64,000 nt of DNA, from NCBI GenBank assembly GCA_963786945.1, contig CAWBAO010000001.1:248001-312000 (forward strand), in the 5' to 3' direction. Numbering within the stretch: position 1 is the first letter of the stretch; the number at the start of each line of letters is the position of its first letter. The position numbers and the translations under genes are program-made. The stretch comes from JADKCZ01 sp963786945. Its GTDB lineage: Bacteria > Myxococcota > Myxococcia > Myxococcales > Anaeromyxobacteraceae. Below the pieces are notes generated by a model. The model did not search any database. It saw only the letters and a list, made by a program, of their open reading frames with translations, and was not told where the DNA came from. Positions 18,684-26,975 of the stretch are shown in pieces.

Positions 18684-20420
18684 GTGGCAGACGCGCCGGC
18701 CAGCACCGACTTCAAGCCCCACGCCTTCGGCAAGTTCTTCCTGCTCCAGCGGCTCGCCGTGGGCGGCATGGCGGAGATCTTCCGGGCCCGCGTGGTGGGG
18801 GCGGCCGGCTTCGAGAAGGAGCTGGTGGTCAAGCGGATCCTCCCCAGCCGCGCCCGCGACCAGGGCTTCATCTCCATGCTGGTGAACGAGGCCAAGCTCA
18901 CGGTCCAGCTCACCCACAGCAACATCGCCCAGATCTACGAGTGCGGCATCGTCGACGGCGACTACTTCATCTCCATGGAGCTGGTGAACGGCGTCTCCCT
19001 GAAGGAGGTGATGCAGGCCTTCGCGCGCGCCGGCGCCACCCTCTCCCCGGAGCAGGCCATCTACATGGTGATGCAGCTGCTCCACGGCCTGGACTACGCG
19101 CACCGCAAGGTGGACGGGCAGGGGAACCCGCTCCAGATCGTCCACTGCGACGTCTCGCCCGACAACTGCCTGGTCTCCTTCGAGGGGGAGATGAAGCTGC
19201 TCGACTTCGGCATCGCCCGGGCCGCCACCGGCCTCTCCAACTACAAGGAGGGGATGCTGATGGGGAAGCTCGGGTACGTGGCCCCCGAGCAGGCCTCGCT
19301 GGAGACCCCCTGGGACCACCGCGTCGACATCTTCGCCGCCGGCATCGTCCTCTACGAGCTGCTCACCAGGCAGAAGCCCTTCCCCAAGGCCACCGACGTC
19401 GACTCGCTGGTGATCTCGCGCAAGGCCCGGGTGGTCCCGGTCACCACCATCGATCCGCGCCTGCCCAAGGAGCTCGACCAGATCCTCTCCAAGGCCCTGG
19501 CCTACGACCCGGCCCGCCGCTACGCCGACGCCCGGGCCTTCGCCGAGGCGCTGGTGGACGTGCTCTTCCCCACCCCGCACTCGGCCATCTCGGATCACCT
19601 CGACAAGCAGCTGCACCAGGTCTTCGCCGAGCGGATCGCCAAGCAGCGGCAGGCCCGGGCCCACGACGCGCTGATCATGAAGGTGCTGACCAACCTGGCC
19701 GAGCGGCCCCGCCGCGACCAGCGGCTGGCGGCCGCGTCGGCGGAGCCTCGCCCGCCGGGGGCGGACGGCGCGCCTCCCGAGCTGGAGCCGCTGGCCGCGG
19801 CCCCCGAGCTCCAGCTCGACCACCGCACCCCCTCGGGATCGCGGCCGGTGCGCCGGCCCATGGTGGTGCGGCGCGGGGCGGCCTGGTCGACCGTGGCGCT
19901 GGTGGCGCTGGTGGCGGCCGGGGCCGCGGCCGGCGGGACCTGGCTCGGCACGCCCTACCTGCGGCGCGGCGCGCTGGTGGTCACCAGCGTCCCCAGCGGC
20001 GCCGACATCTCGGTCGACGGCACGCCCACCGGCCAGCGGACCCCGGCGGTGATCGAGGACGTGGCGGTGCAGCAGCCCCACGAGGTGCTCCTCACCGGGC
20101 CCACGCTCCGCCCCACCCTGGTGCCGGTCAAGCCCGAGCCGGGGCGCCTGTCGCTGCGGGTCCACGCCCTGCTCGGCTCGGCGGTCGGGAGCATCGAGGT
20201 GGTGAGCGACCCGCCTGGCGCCGAGGTGCGGTTCGACGACCAGCCGGTCGGCCACGCCCCGGTCACCATCGAGGACGTGCGGCTCGACCAGCGTCACCGC
20301 GTCGACCTGAAGCTCGGCGGCTACGAGATCGACCAGGTGGTGATCCTGCCGGAGAAGGACGGCACCCACCTGCGGCGCACCCTGACCCCGGCCCCGCCGG
20401 GGGCCGGCAAGGCCCGGTAG
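18684..20420 (+). CDS. Membrane-anchored Ser/Thr protein kinase with periplasmic PEGA repeats
   Basis: 578 residues. The Hanks-type kinase domain (residues 18 to about 290) has a glycine-loop LAVGGMAEIF, catalytic Lys in LVVKRIL, catalytic loop HCDVSPDN (Cys replaces Arg of HRD, as in many myxobacterial kinases), DFGIAR and an APEQ segment. A disordered linker follows, one membrane helix at about 398-418, then two PEGA-like repeats (VTSVPSGADISVDG and VSDPPGAEVRFDD) placed outside the cytoplasm. Start is GTG 18684. The FHA gene follows after 9 bases and an antiporter after that, an operon suggesting phospho-dependent control of transport. Confidence 0.92.
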   Translation: MADAPASTDFKPHAFGKFFLLQRLAVGGMAEIFRARVVGAAGFEKELVVKRILPSRARDQGFISMLVNEAKLTVQLTHSNIAQIYECGIVDGDYFISMELVNGVSLKEVMQAFARAGATLSPEQAIYMVMQLLHGLDYAHRKVDGQGNPLQIVHCDVSPDNCLVSFEGEMKLLDFGIARAATGLSNYKEGMLMGKLGYVAPEQASLETPWDHRVDIFAAGIVLYELLTRQKPFPKATDVDSLVISRKARVVPVTTIDPRLPKELDQILSKALAYDPARRYADARAFAEALVDVLFPTPHSAISDHLDKQLHQVFAERIAKQRQARAHDALIMKVLTNLAERPRRDQRLAAASAEPRPPGADGAPPELEPLAAAPELQLDHRTPSGSRPVRRPMVVRRGAAWSTVALVALVAAGAAAGGTWLGTPYLRRGALVVTSVPSGADISVDGTPTGQRTPAVIEDVAVQQPHEVLLTGPTLRPTLVPVKPEPGRLSLRVHALLGSAVGSIEVVSDPPGAEVRFDDQPVGHAPVTIEDVRLDQRHRVDLKLGGYEIDQVVILPEKDGTHLRRTLTPAPPGAGKAR

Positions 20421-20429
20421 GGAACGGCG

Positions 20430-20981
20430 ATGCGGCTCGTGATCGAGGACGAGGCGGGCACGCGCACGGTGGTCCCCTTCACCGCCGACGAGATCGTCAT
20501 CGGCCGGGCCACCGAGGGGATCGGCTGGCGGCTGCCCGACCGCAACGTCTCCCGGCGCCATGCCAGGTTCACGCGGTCCAACGGCACCATCTTCGTCGAG
20601 GACCTCGGCAGCCTCACCGGCACGCGGCTCAACGGGGAGCGCATCGACTCCCGGCGGCGGGTCCGCCCCGGGGATCTCGTCGAGATCGGGGCCTACGACC
20701 TGGTGGTCCTGCCCGAGGACCAGGCCGTGGCCGGGCCGGACACGCCGCCGCCGCTGCCCGCCGCCACCCGGCCGGACCCCATGCCGGTGGTGGAGGTGGC
20801 TCCGGGCCAGGCCAGGTCCGCCCCGACCGCGCACCCGGCGGCTGCCGGCCCGGCGTCTCCACCCGGCGGCCCGGTGGCCGGGCCGGACCCGGCCCGTGCG
20901 GGGCGGCTGCTCCGGCTCGGCGTCGCCGCCCTCGCGGGCGGCCTGCTGATCGGCCTGGCCCTCCGGAGGCTGCTGGGATGA
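20430..20981 (+). CDS. FHA-domain protein with C-terminal membrane anchor
   Basis: 183 residues. Residues 1-95 form a forkhead-associated domain that binds phosphothreonine; the conserved GR (IVIGRA), SRRHA and NGERI motifs are present. A Pro/Ala-rich linker follows, then one C-terminal hydrophobic helix (about 157-180). The FHA domain thus sits on the cytoplasmic face of the membrane. It lies 9 bases after the Ser/Thr kinase and overlaps the antiporter start by 4 bases (ATGA). It is the likely reader of the kinase autophosphorylation state or an adaptor to the antiporter. Confidence 0.9.
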   Translation: MRLVIEDEAGTRTVVPFTADEIVIGRATEGIGWRLPDRNVSRRHARFTRSNGTIFVEDLGSLTGTRLNGERIDSRRRVRPGDLVEIGAYDLVVLPEDQAVAGPDTPPPLPAATRPDPMPVVEVAPGQARSAPTAHPAAAGPASPPGGPVAGPDPARAGRLLRLGVAALAGGLLIGLALRRLLG

Positions 20982-22387
20982 ACGCCGGGACGGCAGGCGG
21001 CTTCCCGCTCCCGCTCGATCGCTACGCCGGCGAGGACGGGCTGGGGCTGGGCGCGGTGCTGGCCGCCCGCGCCGCCGCGGACCCGCTCAACCTGGCCGCC
21101 ACCCTGATCTTCGCCCTGGCCATCCTCCACACCTTCGCCGCCCCCAGCCTGATGGCCGCCTCCCACCGCCTCAAGCACCGGCTCGACGCGGCCCGCGGCG
21201 GCGAGGGGCACAGCTTCCAGGTGGAGCTGCTCCACTTCCTCGGCGAGATCGAGGCCATCTTCGGGATCTGGGTCGTCCCGCTGCTGGTGATCCTGGGGAC
21301 CACCCGCGGCGCCCGCGCCGCCGAGCAGTTCCTCGGCGGCGTCAAGTTCACCGAGCCGCTCTTCGTGGTGGTGATCATGGCCATCGCCTCGACGCGCCCG
21401 GTGCTGGGGTTCGCCGAGCAGCTGATGGGGCTGGCGGCCCGCCTCGGCGGCGGCACGCCGCTGGCCTGGTGGCTGTCGGTGCTGACCCTCGGGCCGCTGC
21501 TCGGCTCCTTCATCACCGAGCCGGCCGCCATGATCATCTGCGCCATGCTGCTGGGGCGGCGCGTCCTCGACCTCGAGCCGCGCACCGCCTTCCGCTACGC
21601 CACCCTCGGCCTGCTCTTCGTCGACATCTCGGTGGGCGGCACGCTCACCCACTTCGCGGCGCCGCCGGTGCTCATGGTGGCCGGGGCCTTCGGCTGGGAC
21701 ACCGGCTTCATGCTGTCGCACTTCGGCTGGAAGGCGGTGGTCGGCATCGTGGTCGCCAACGCCGCCTACGCGGTGGCCTTCCGCAAGGAGTTCGCCGAGC
21801 TGGCCGGCCGCGCCCTGGCGCGGGCGCAGGGGCTCCAGCCCCTGCCGGCGCCCCCGGTGCCGCACTGGATCGTCGCCGTGCACCTGCTCTTCCTCGGCCT
21901 GACGGTCTTCGCCGCGCACACCCCGGCGGTGTTCATCGGCGGCTTCCTCTTCTTCCTGGCCTTCCAGCAGGCCACCGCACCCCACCAGCAGGCCCTCGAC
22001 CTGCGGCCGCCCATGCTGGTGGGCTTCTTCCTGGCCGGGCTGGTGATCCACGGCGCCGGCCAGCAGTGGTGGATCGCCCCGGTCCTCTCCCGGCTGGACG
22101 AGCTGCCGCTCTTCTTCGGCGCCGTGGGGCTGACCGCCTTCAACGACAACGCCGCCATCACCTACCTGGCCTCCCTGGTCCCCGACCTCTCGGCCCCGCT
22201 GCAGTACGCGGTGGTGGCCGGCGCGGTGGTGGGCGGCGGGCTGACGGTGATCGCCAACGCCCCCAACCCGGCCGGCCAGTCGGCGCTGGCCAGGTACTTC
22301 CCCGAGGGCGTCGCCCCCACCGGCCTGCTGGCCGGCGCGCTCTTCCCCACCGTGGTGATGGCCGCCTGCTTCCTGCTGCTGACCTAG
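20978..22387 (+). CDS. Putative Na+/H+ antiporter (Na_H_antiport_3 / DUF1646-like)
   Basis: 469-residue inner-membrane protein with about 11-12 hydrophobic segments. Conserved-looking stretches include GSFITEPAAMIICAMLL, GGTLTHFAAPPVLMVA and FNDNAAITYLASL, which match the putative Na+/H+ antiporter family related to the arsenite/citrate ion-transporter superfamily. ATG 20978 overlaps the FHA stop (ATGA), so translation is coupled. Control through the kinase-FHA pair is inference. Its TAG stop shares the CTAG tetramer with the stop of the convergent FadL-like gene. Confidence 0.82.
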   Translation: MNAGTAGGFPLPLDRYAGEDGLGLGAVLAARAAADPLNLAATLIFALAILHTFAAPSLMAASHRLKHRLDAARGGEGHSFQVELLHFLGEIEAIFGIWVVPLLVILGTTRGARAAEQFLGGVKFTEPLFVVVIMAIASTRPVLGFAEQLMGLAARLGGGTPLAWWLSVLTLGPLLGSFITEPAAMIICAMLLGRRVLDLEPRTAFRYATLGLLFVDISVGGTLTHFAAPPVLMVAGAFGWDTGFMLSHFGWKAVVGIVVANAAYAVAFRKEFAELAGRALARAQGLQPLPAPPVPHWIVAVHLLFLGLTVFAAHTPAVFIGGFLFFLAFQQATAPHQQALDLRPPMLVGFFLAGLVIHGAGQQWWIAPVLSRLDELPLFFGAVGLTAFNDNAAITYLASLVPDLSAPLQYAVVAGAVVGGGLTVIANAPNPAGQSALARYFPEGVAPTGLLAGALFPTVVMAACFLLLT

Positions 22388-23808
22388 AACTTCAGCGCGG
22401 TGAAGAAGTTGAGCGAGCCCTCGAAGGAGCGGGCCGGGACCTCCTGGAACCCCTGGCCCTGCTGGCCCGGGAAGATGGGGACCACGCTCTGCGAGAAGTC
22501 GAAGGGGACGACGGTCATGCCCGGCCCGTGGCCGACGCCGAAGGCCGCCCGCACGGCGATCCCGGTGAGCAGGTCCCAGGACTCCCCGCCGCCAAGCGCC
22601 CGCACCACCTTCTCCGGGCGGAAGTCGACGCCCCCCGAGATCCCGTAGGTGTCGAGCGCGAGCCGCCCCTCCGAGGCACGGCTCCGGGCGCCCTCCCGGA
22701 ACAGCCCGGCGCCGACGCAGGTGTTCGCATCCCACTGGTAGAGCGCGCCGCCCCGGACGTTCCAGCTGGCCCGCTCGGTGGCGAGGGTGCGGATCAGCCC
22801 GGGTCCCCAGTCCCCCTCCAGCCGGACGCTCCACCGGCCGCGGCTCCAGGCGCCGCCGCCGTAGATCCTCCCGACCTCGACGATGGAGACGCCGCCGGCC
22901 ACGTCGGCCTGCTCGAGGAGCTGGGCCTGCTGGGGCGCGAACCCGGGGAGGAGCGCGGCCACCGAGGTGACCCTCGTGGCCTGGCCCCACGCCGCCACCT
23001 GGACGGCGGGGCTGCGCAGCACCAGCGCCAGCCGGAGCTCCTCGGTGGCGTCCCACTGCAGGCCGACCACGGCGCGCCCGGCGAGGTAGGTCTCGTCACC
23101 CCGGACGCTGACGTTGAGGTGGGCTCCCTGCTCCAGCGGGTCGGTGGAGTTCGTCTGCAGGCCGGTGTCGAGGTCGACGACCGCCGACGAGGTCGAGTAG
23201 GCGCCCTGCAGCGAGGCCCCCACCCGGAGCCTGGGGGTGGCCTGCCAGCCGATCGACGCTCCGGCCCAGGTGTCATCCCACCGGTAGGTGGCGCTGTAGG
23301 ACTGCTCGTAGGAGGCCTCCAGGGCGGGGTACCCGGGATAGGGCCCGGACGAGCTCCCGCCGATGCTGGCCGCGAAGGTGGAGTGGAACGGCGTCCAGAC
23401 GCCGACCGAGAAGCCGAGCCCATCGCGAACCTTGTAGGAGAGGGACAGGACCGAGGGGACGGAGACGTAGTGCCGGTCGACCGCGTCGGCGGCGCTGGTG
23501 CCCCAGGGGAGGACCGTGACCAGGGCGCCTTGCACCTCGGTGGTGGCGACCGAGTAGGCGCTGGCCCCGAGCTGCGCGCTGCTCCGCTGGAGGCCGCCCA
23601 GCGCGGCGGGGTTGTACCAGCCGGCCCCGGCCGGATCGTCGCCCGCCAGCACGGCCCCGCCGGTCAACGCCGCCTCGGTCGAAAGCGGCGTCGACTCCGG
23701 GTTGCTGGCGCCCGCGACGACCGGCGCCAGCAGGGCGAGGGCGAGGAGGATGGTCCCAGGCCGGGGGCCCGGCACCGAGCCGCTCCGTGGCGAGGGTCCG
23801 GGAGCCAT
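22384..23808 (-). CDS. OMPP1/FadL/TodX-type outer-membrane hydrophobic-compound transporter
   Basis: 474 residues. ATG 23808 gives a signal peptide ending near VVAGASN. The mature N-terminus has the FadL-family hatch-like features (STEAALTGGAVLAGDDPAGAGWYNPAALGG), then alternating amphipathic beta-strands and a terminal LNFFTALKF typical of outer-membrane barrels with a C-terminal aromatic residue. The family takes up fatty acids or aromatic hydrocarbons. An in-frame upstream ATG (23860) exists but would spoil the signal peptide. Substrate unknown. Confidence 0.82.
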   Translation of the reverse strand: MAPGPSPRSGSVPGPRPGTILLALALLAPVVAGASNPESTPLSTEAALTGGAVLAGDDPAGAGWYNPAALGGLQRSSAQLGASAYSVATTEVQGALVTVLPWGTSAADAVDRHYVSVPSVLSLSYKVRDGLGFSVGVWTPFHSTFAASIGGSSSGPYPGYPALEASYEQSYSATYRWDDTWAGASIGWQATPRLRVGASLQGAYSTSSAVVDLDTGLQTNSTDPLEQGAHLNVSVRGDETYLAGRAVVGLQWDATEELRLALVLRSPAVQVAAWGQATRVTSVAALLPGFAPQQAQLLEQADVAGGVSIVEVGRIYGGGAWSRGRWSVRLEGDWGPGLIRTLATERASWNVRGGALYQWDANTCVGAGLFREGARSRASEGRLALDTYGISGGVDFRPEKVVRALGGGESWDLLTGIAVRAAFGVGHGPGMTVVPFDFSQSVVPIFPGQQGQGFQEVPARSFEGSLNFFTALKF

Positions 23809-23891
23809 CCGGCGCGAGTCTAGACCCGCCCGAGCCCGGGGGTCCCGCACCGGATTCATCTCCCGGACCGGATCGGTGGGGGTGGAGACGG

Positions 23892-24935
23892 TCACCGTCC
23901 GCGCCGCCGCTGCAGGTCGCGGATGGCCCGCTCCAGCACCCGGCCGGCCCGCCGCTCCGCCTGCCGCCCCGCCGCCTGGTGGCGCGCCGCCAGGGAGGCC
24001 GCCTCTCGCGCCAGCTTCTGGTAGCTGGCCAGCCGGGGCGCGGGCAGGTCGCCCGCCGCCACCGCGGCCAGCACCGCGCAGCCCGGCTCGTCGCGGTGGG
24101 TGCAGTCGTTGAAGCGGCAGCCGGCCGCCAGCGTCGCCACGTCGGCGAAGGCCGCCTCCAGCCCCTCCCCCGCCCAGAGCTGGAGCTCCCGGATGCCGGG
24201 GCCATCCACCAGCAGGCCTCCCGAGGGGAGCGGCCAGAGGCGCCGCCAGTTGGTGGTATGGCGGCCGCCGCCGTCCGCGTCGAGCGCCCCGGTGGCCTCC
24301 ACCGCGCCGCCCAGCAGCGCGTTCACCAGCGTCGACTTGCCCACCCCGGACTGGCCCAGCAGCACGGCGGTGGTGGCCGGCGGGACCAGGGCGCGGACCG
24401 CCTCCAGGCCCCGGCCGACGCGCGCCGACACCACCAGCACCACGGCCCCCAGGGCCACCTCGCCGACCGCCGCGGCGGCCTCCTCGGGCGCGGCGCACAG
24501 GTCGGCCTTGGTGAGCAGGACGGCGGGCTCGGCGCCCGAGGCCCGGACCGCCGCCAGCATCCGCTCCAGCCGGCGCAGGTTGGGGCCGGGGTCGAGCGGC
24601 TCCACCAGCATCACCAGGTCCACGTTGGCCGCGAGCACCTGCTCCCCGGTGGCCGCCCCGGCCGCCTGGCGCGAGAGGACCGAGCGCCGCGCCAGGACCC
24701 GGCGCAGCACGGCGGCCCCGTCGGGCAGCCGCTGGCACAGGACCCAGTCGCCCACGGCGGCGGCCCCCTGGAGCGCCGCCGGGAGCAGGGCCGGCCGCTG
24801 CTCGCCGCCGAGGTCGAGGAGGAGGCGCGCCCCGAAGTCGGCCAGGACGCGGGCCGGGGCGAGCCCGGCCTCGGCGGGCAGGTCGAGCTGCTGGGAGAAG
24901 AAGGGGCCGAAGCCGAGGGACTCGATGGGCGTCAC
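23892..24935 (-). CDS. rsgA: Small-ribosomal-subunit maturation GTPase RsgA
   Basis: 347 residues from GTG 24935. The circularly permuted GTPase order is visible: G4 (LLTKADL) comes before G1 (GQSGVGKSTLVNALLG) and G3 (DGPGIRE; Gly replaces the usual Thr of DTPG). A C-terminal zinc-binding segment CRFNDCTHRDEPGC follows an N-terminal OB-like domain. RsgA assists late 30S assembly and is released by GTP hydrolysis. Length matches the family. It sits in a minus-strand run with no evident functional link. Confidence 0.93.
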   Translation of the reverse strand: MTPIESLGFGPFFSQQLDLPAEAGLAPARVLADFGARLLLDLGGEQRPALLPAALQGAAAVGDWVLCQRLPDGAAVLRRVLARRSVLSRQAAGAATGEQVLAANVDLVMLVEPLDPGPNLRRLERMLAAVRASGAEPAVLLTKADLCAAPEEAAAAVGEVALGAVVLVVSARVGRGLEAVRALVPPATTAVLLGQSGVGKSTLVNALLGGAVEATGALDADGGGRHTTNWRRLWPLPSGGLLVDGPGIRELQLWAGEGLEAAFADVATLAAGCRFNDCTHRDEPGCAVLAAVAAGDLPAPRLASYQKLAREAASLAARHQAAGRQAERRAGRVLERAIRDLQRRRGR

Positions 24936-24979
24936 GCGGCCGGGATGGTAGCCCGCCACGGGGTGCCCGGTCGAACCGC

Positions 24980-25843
24980 TCAGCCCGCCGTCCCGTGCCC
25001 GGCGCCCCGCCGGTAGTCGTACTCGGAGCCGAAGATGCTGTGCGGGATGAAGTAGACCGCCAGCGTCACGGCCAGCGCCAGCAGCACCGCCACCCGCGCC
25101 CGCCCGGTGCCGCGCCAGGCGAGCACGGCCCCGCCGGCCAGCAGCCACGCCGCCAGCTCGACCACCACCTTGTTGTCGGTCCAGTCGTAGCCGAAGGGGA
25201 AGCCCGACCACCAGACGCCGAAGGCGTACCACTGCACCAGCGGCCCGAGCGCGAAGGCCCCCAGCAGCAGGGAGCCGATGGTGGCGAGGAGCAGCCGCCG
25301 CACCTCGCCGCCGGCCAGCGCCGCCAGCGCGGTGCGGACCGCCAGGGTCATGGAGAGGAAGACGACGAGGATGTGCGGCAGGAGGACGCCGATGGGCACC
25401 GGCGCCTTGTAGCGGGCGAAGATGGGGCGGTCCCCGGTGACCGACCTCGGCCCGGTGCCGTCGTCGAGGTCGACGAAGTACTCGTACTTGCCGGCGCGCT
25501 CGGGCAGCGAGGGGAGCCGGGCCCCGACGCCGCGCACCTCCTCGGGGCTTCCCCGCCGCGTGAAGCGGAAGGTGCCGGGCTCCATGGCGGTGGTGCGCCA
25601 GCCGTCGTGCGACTTGAAGCGGCGCCAGCGGACCGAGCCGGTCACGCCCGCCGGGATCGGCGCCCGCAGCATGAGCTGCAGCGGGGTGCCGATCTCCTCG
25701 CTGCGCAGGAACAGGAAGCGGACCGGGCCGCGGGAGGTCTCGACCGCCCCCTCCAGCGGGTAGGTGGGACCGGTCCGGTTCTGGAAGGCGAAGCAGGCGG
25801 CCGTGAGCGCGACCGCGGCCAGCCAGGCGAGCAGGCCCTTCAC
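24980..25843 (-). CDS. Uncharacterised membrane protein
   Basis: 287 residues, not assigned to a family. An N-terminal hydrophobic helix (5-22) is followed by a soluble, beta-rich extracytoplasmic part (25-145) with WRRFKSHDGWRTTAM and a YEYFVDLDDG stretch. About four membrane helices follow (150-172, 180-205, 225-243, 250-270). The end is polar and cytoplasmic or periplasmic. The overall shape suggests a receptor-like or transport-accessory protein. It is transcribed with the crotonase upstream (25-base gap) and RsgA downstream (44-base gap). Confidence 0.7.
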   Translation of the reverse strand: MKGLLAWLAAVALTAACFAFQNRTGPTYPLEGAVETSRGPVRFLFLRSEEIGTPLQLMLRAPIPAGVTGSVRWRRFKSHDGWRTTAMEPGTFRFTRRGSPEEVRGVGARLPSLPERAGKYEYFVDLDDGTGPRSVTGDRPIFARYKAPVPIGVLLPHILVVFLSMTLAVRTALAALAGGEVRRLLLATIGSLLLGAFALGPLVQWYAFGVWWSGFPFGYDWTDNKVVVELAAWLLAGGAVLAWRGTGRARVAVLLALAVTLAVYFIPHSIFGSEYDYRRGAGHGTAG

Positions 25844-25868
25844 GCCGCGCTCCCCCGCCCCGGGGCGG

Positions 25869-26660
25869 TCACGTCCCCCGGAACCTCGGGGGCCGACGCT
25901 CGGCGAAGGCCCGCCGCCCCTCCTGGATGTCGTCGCTCTCGAAGGCGCGCCGCCGCAGCTCGGCGATCTCGGCCCGCTCCGCCTCGGAGAGGCCGCGCTC
26001 GTGCGCCATCTCCAGCAGCCGCAGGATCCGCTTCATCCCCTGCACCGCCAGCGGGGCGTTGCCGGCGATCTCCTCGGCCAGGGCCAGCGCCGCCCCCTCG
26101 GCCCCCTCGGCCGGCACCAGCCGGTTCACCAGCCCCCAGGCGTGCGCCACGTGGGCGTCGATGGGCCGCCCGGAGAAGAAGAGCTCGCGGGTCCGCGCCC
26201 CCCCCACCAGCTGCAGGAAGCGGCGCAGGCCGCCCTCCGGGTAGACCACGCCCAGCCTGGCCGGCGGCAGCCCGAGCATGATCCCCTCGCGGGCCACGCG
26301 CAGGTCGCAGGTGGCCGCCAGCTCGAAGCCGCCCCCGTAGGCCGGGCCGTTGAGGAAGGCCACCGTCGGGCAGCCCACCGCCTCGAGCGCCTCGGCGGCC
26401 CGCTCCACCGCCTCGTCCGGCCGCTGGCCGCGCCCGTTCACCTGCCCCATCTCGGCGAGGTCGAAGCCGGAGGAGAAGGCCTCGTCTCCGGCGCCGCGCA
26501 GCAGCAGGCAGCGCACGCCGCGGCGCTCGGCGGCGGCGCAGGCCGCCTCCAGCTCGTCGAGGGCGCGGAAGTCGAGCGCGTTGCGCTTGCTGGGGTTGTC
26601 GAGGACGAGGACCCGGAGCGCCCCGCGGTCCTCGACCCGGATCCGCGGCGCCGCGCTCAT
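25869..26660 (-). CDS. Enoyl-CoA hydratase/isomerase (crotonase) family protein, atypical active site
   Basis: 263 residues of the crotonase fold. The oxyanion-hole segments (AFSSGFDLAEM and NGPAYGGGFELAATCDL) are present. Relative to rat crotonase, the first catalytic Glu (E144 equivalent) is kept in GGFELA, but the second (E164 equivalent) is Pro in LPPARLG, and an extra Glu appears in YPEGG. Simple hydratase activity is therefore doubtful; an isomerase, decarboxylase or other CoA reaction is possible. The start overlaps the biotin-carrier stop by 4 bases (ATGA), linking it to a biotin-dependent acyl-CoA carboxylase pathway. Confidence 0.85.
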   Translation of the reverse strand: MSAAPRIRVEDRGALRVLVLDNPSKRNALDFRALDELEAACAAAERRGVRCLLLRGAGDEAFSSGFDLAEMGQVNGRGQRPDEAVERAAEALEAVGCPTVAFLNGPAYGGGFELAATCDLRVAREGIMLGLPPARLGVVYPEGGLRRFLQLVGGARTRELFFSGRPIDAHVAHAWGLVNRLVPAEGAEGAALALAEEIAGNAPLAVQGMKRILRLLEMAHERGLSEAERAEIAELRRRAFESDDIQEGRRAFAERRPPRFRGT

Positions 26661-26872
26661 CCCAGCACGACGAGGATGTCGCCCTCGTTGACGGCCTGGG
26701 CGGGCGCGCAGCGGATCTCCACCACCGTGCCGCCCACCAGCGCCTCGACCGCCATCTCCATCTTCATCGACTCGAGGATCACCACCACCTCGCCAGGGGC
26801 CACGGCGTCGCCCTTCGACTTCTCGATGCGAACCACGGTCCCGGTGATATGGGCTGCGACCTTCTCGGCCAT
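26657..26872 (-). CDS. Stand-alone biotin/lipoyl carrier protein of an acyl-CoA carboxylase
   Basis: 71 residues, a complete single biotinyl domain. The biotin lysine is K37 in ESMKMEM, with flanking KSKGDAVAPGEVV and a terminal EGDILVVLG. Free-standing carriers of this size occur with propionyl-, methylcrotonyl- or other acyl-CoA carboxylases in anaerobes and myxobacteria. The biotin carboxylase and carboxyltransferase subunits are not in the window. Translationally coupled to the crotonase gene. Confidence 0.92.
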   Translation of the reverse strand: MAEKVAAHITGTVVRIEKSKGDAVAPGEVVVILESMKMEMAVEALVGGTVVEIRCAPAQAVNEGDILVVLG

Positions 26873-26909
26873 GTGGGGCTCCTGGCTGGTGACGCGGGGG
26901 GTGACCTCA

Positions 26910-26936
26910 GGCTAGCCGCTTCGCGCGCGGCTGGCC
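26910..26936 (-). terminator. Hairpin between the PilZ-receiver gene and the biotin-carrier gene
   Basis: Arms GGCTAGCCGC (26910-26919) and GCGGCTGGCC (26927-26936) pair over 10 bp with one G-U, with a 7-base loop. It lies 40 bases beyond the stop of the upstream minus-strand gene and before the carrier start at 26872. Confidence 0.45.
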
Positions 26937-26975
26937 ACCACGACGTGGCGCCCGGCCCCGGGTCCGCCTCGATCC

